Part shown: piece by piece, positions 14,877 through 14,999 of the stretch | Layout: each line of letters begins with the position of its first letter | How positions within the stretch are numbered: the first letter of the stretch is position 1 | Assembly: GCA_023399465.1 (NCBI GenBank) | Contig: JAEWPB010000187.1 | Coordinates: forward strand, 1 to 14,999 | From: Pseudomonadota bacterium | GTDB taxonomy: Bacteria; Pseudomonadota; Alphaproteobacteria; Rhizobiales; Rhizobiaceae | Reading direction: 5' to 3' | Length of the DNA: 14,999 nucleotides | Translations under genes and position numbers: made by a program | The notes under the pieces: model-generated | Told to the model about the DNA's origin: nothing | What the model saw: the letters and a program-made list of their open reading frames with translations, nothing else | The model's database searches: none

Positions 14877-14999
14877 GGGAGCCGGGAGCCGGGAGCCGGG
14901 AGCCGGGAGCCGGGAGCCGGGAGCCGGGAGCCGGGAGCCGGGAGCCGGGAGCCGGGAGCCGGGAGCCGGGAGCCGGGAGCCGGGAGCCGGGAGCCGGGA
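14877..14999. repeat. Perfect 7-bp tandem repeat (GGGAGCC)n
   Basis: The unit GGGAGCC is repeated without a single mismatch from 14877 to the end of the window: 123 bases, 17.6 copies, continuing beyond the edge. The plus strand carries 18 GGG runs separated by the 4-base spacer AGCC, a textbook G-quadruplex-forming pattern. Since seven is not a multiple of three, the array reads through all frames without a stop (GSREPGA repeated on the plus strand), so an open frame here does not imply a gene. It lies upstream of the candidate ppx promoter. The minus-strand transcription template would be the G-rich strand if transcription crossed it. Confidence 0.97.

Noticed and set aside
14877..14999. 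The repeat as a coding region for a GSREPGA heptapeptide-repeat protein
   Set aside because: A 7-base unit without stops leaves every frame open, so openness is uninformative. There is no start codon, ribosome binding site or flanking coding sequence in the window.
14877..14999. The repeat as a CRISPR array
   Set aside because: The unit is 7 bases with no unique spacers, and no cas genes are nearby.

Overview
The window is high-GC DNA (about 60% or more, by eye) with dense, mostly minus-strand genes. Gene content and protein sequences point to an alphaproteobacterium of the Rhizobiales, most likely Rhizobiaceae: a divergent oxyR-katA pair, guaB followed by two small membrane genes, a ppx/gppA gene with a long basic N-terminus followed by rlmE, and a FixK/FNR-type box. 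The genus cannot be fixed from sequence alone. This is mainly chromosomal housekeeping and stress-defence DNA. I see no transposase, integrase, tRNA, rRNA, CRISPR array, phage gene or recognisable defence locus.

Layout. (1) 2-790: the 3' part of an LrhA-like LysR regulator on the plus strand, ending at a 13-bp-stem hairpin (818-855) that it shares with a convergent pair. That pair is an exported EF-hand protein (877-1224) and a small glycine-zipper lipoprotein (1247-1504), both minus. (2) 1505-1869: a 365-base gene-free stretch that ends in the katA terminator. (3) 1870-4382: catalase katA (minus) and divergent oxyR (plus), with a LysR-type palindrome touching the oxyR start codon. (4) 4389-6465: a Tat-exported dienelactone-hydrolase-like protein and an AdhP-like zinc alcohol dehydrogenase, both minus. 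The dehydrogenase has a near-consensus FNR/FixK box upstream. (5) 6665-9204: guaB, a four-TM membrane protein of unknown role and a MAPEG protein, forming a tight minus-strand operon. (6) 9380-11976: a Tat-exported metallo-beta-lactamase-fold hydrolase (minus) and a divergent MdtD-like MFS exporter (plus). (7) 11984-14749: a VOC-fold protein, then the ppx/gppA-rlmE operon, all minus. (8) 14877-14999: a perfect 7-bp tandem repeat, at least 17.6 copies, which runs off the window end just upstream of a candidate ppx promoter.

How it works together. oxyR-katA is a peroxide-response unit. Several neighbours belong to families that handle reactive or small organic molecules (alcohol dehydrogenase, MAPEG, hydrolases, MFS efflux, VOC), but nothing shows that they form one pathway. 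guaB (GMP synthesis), ppx/gppA (polyphosphate/pppGpp) and rlmE (23S rRNA 2'-O-methylation) are core growth genes. I found no convincing new multi-gene system. The observations most worth following up are the G-rich heptamer array next to the ppx promoter, the unusual basic extension of Ppx/GppA, and the FNR/FixK-type box upstream of the alcohol dehydrogenase.
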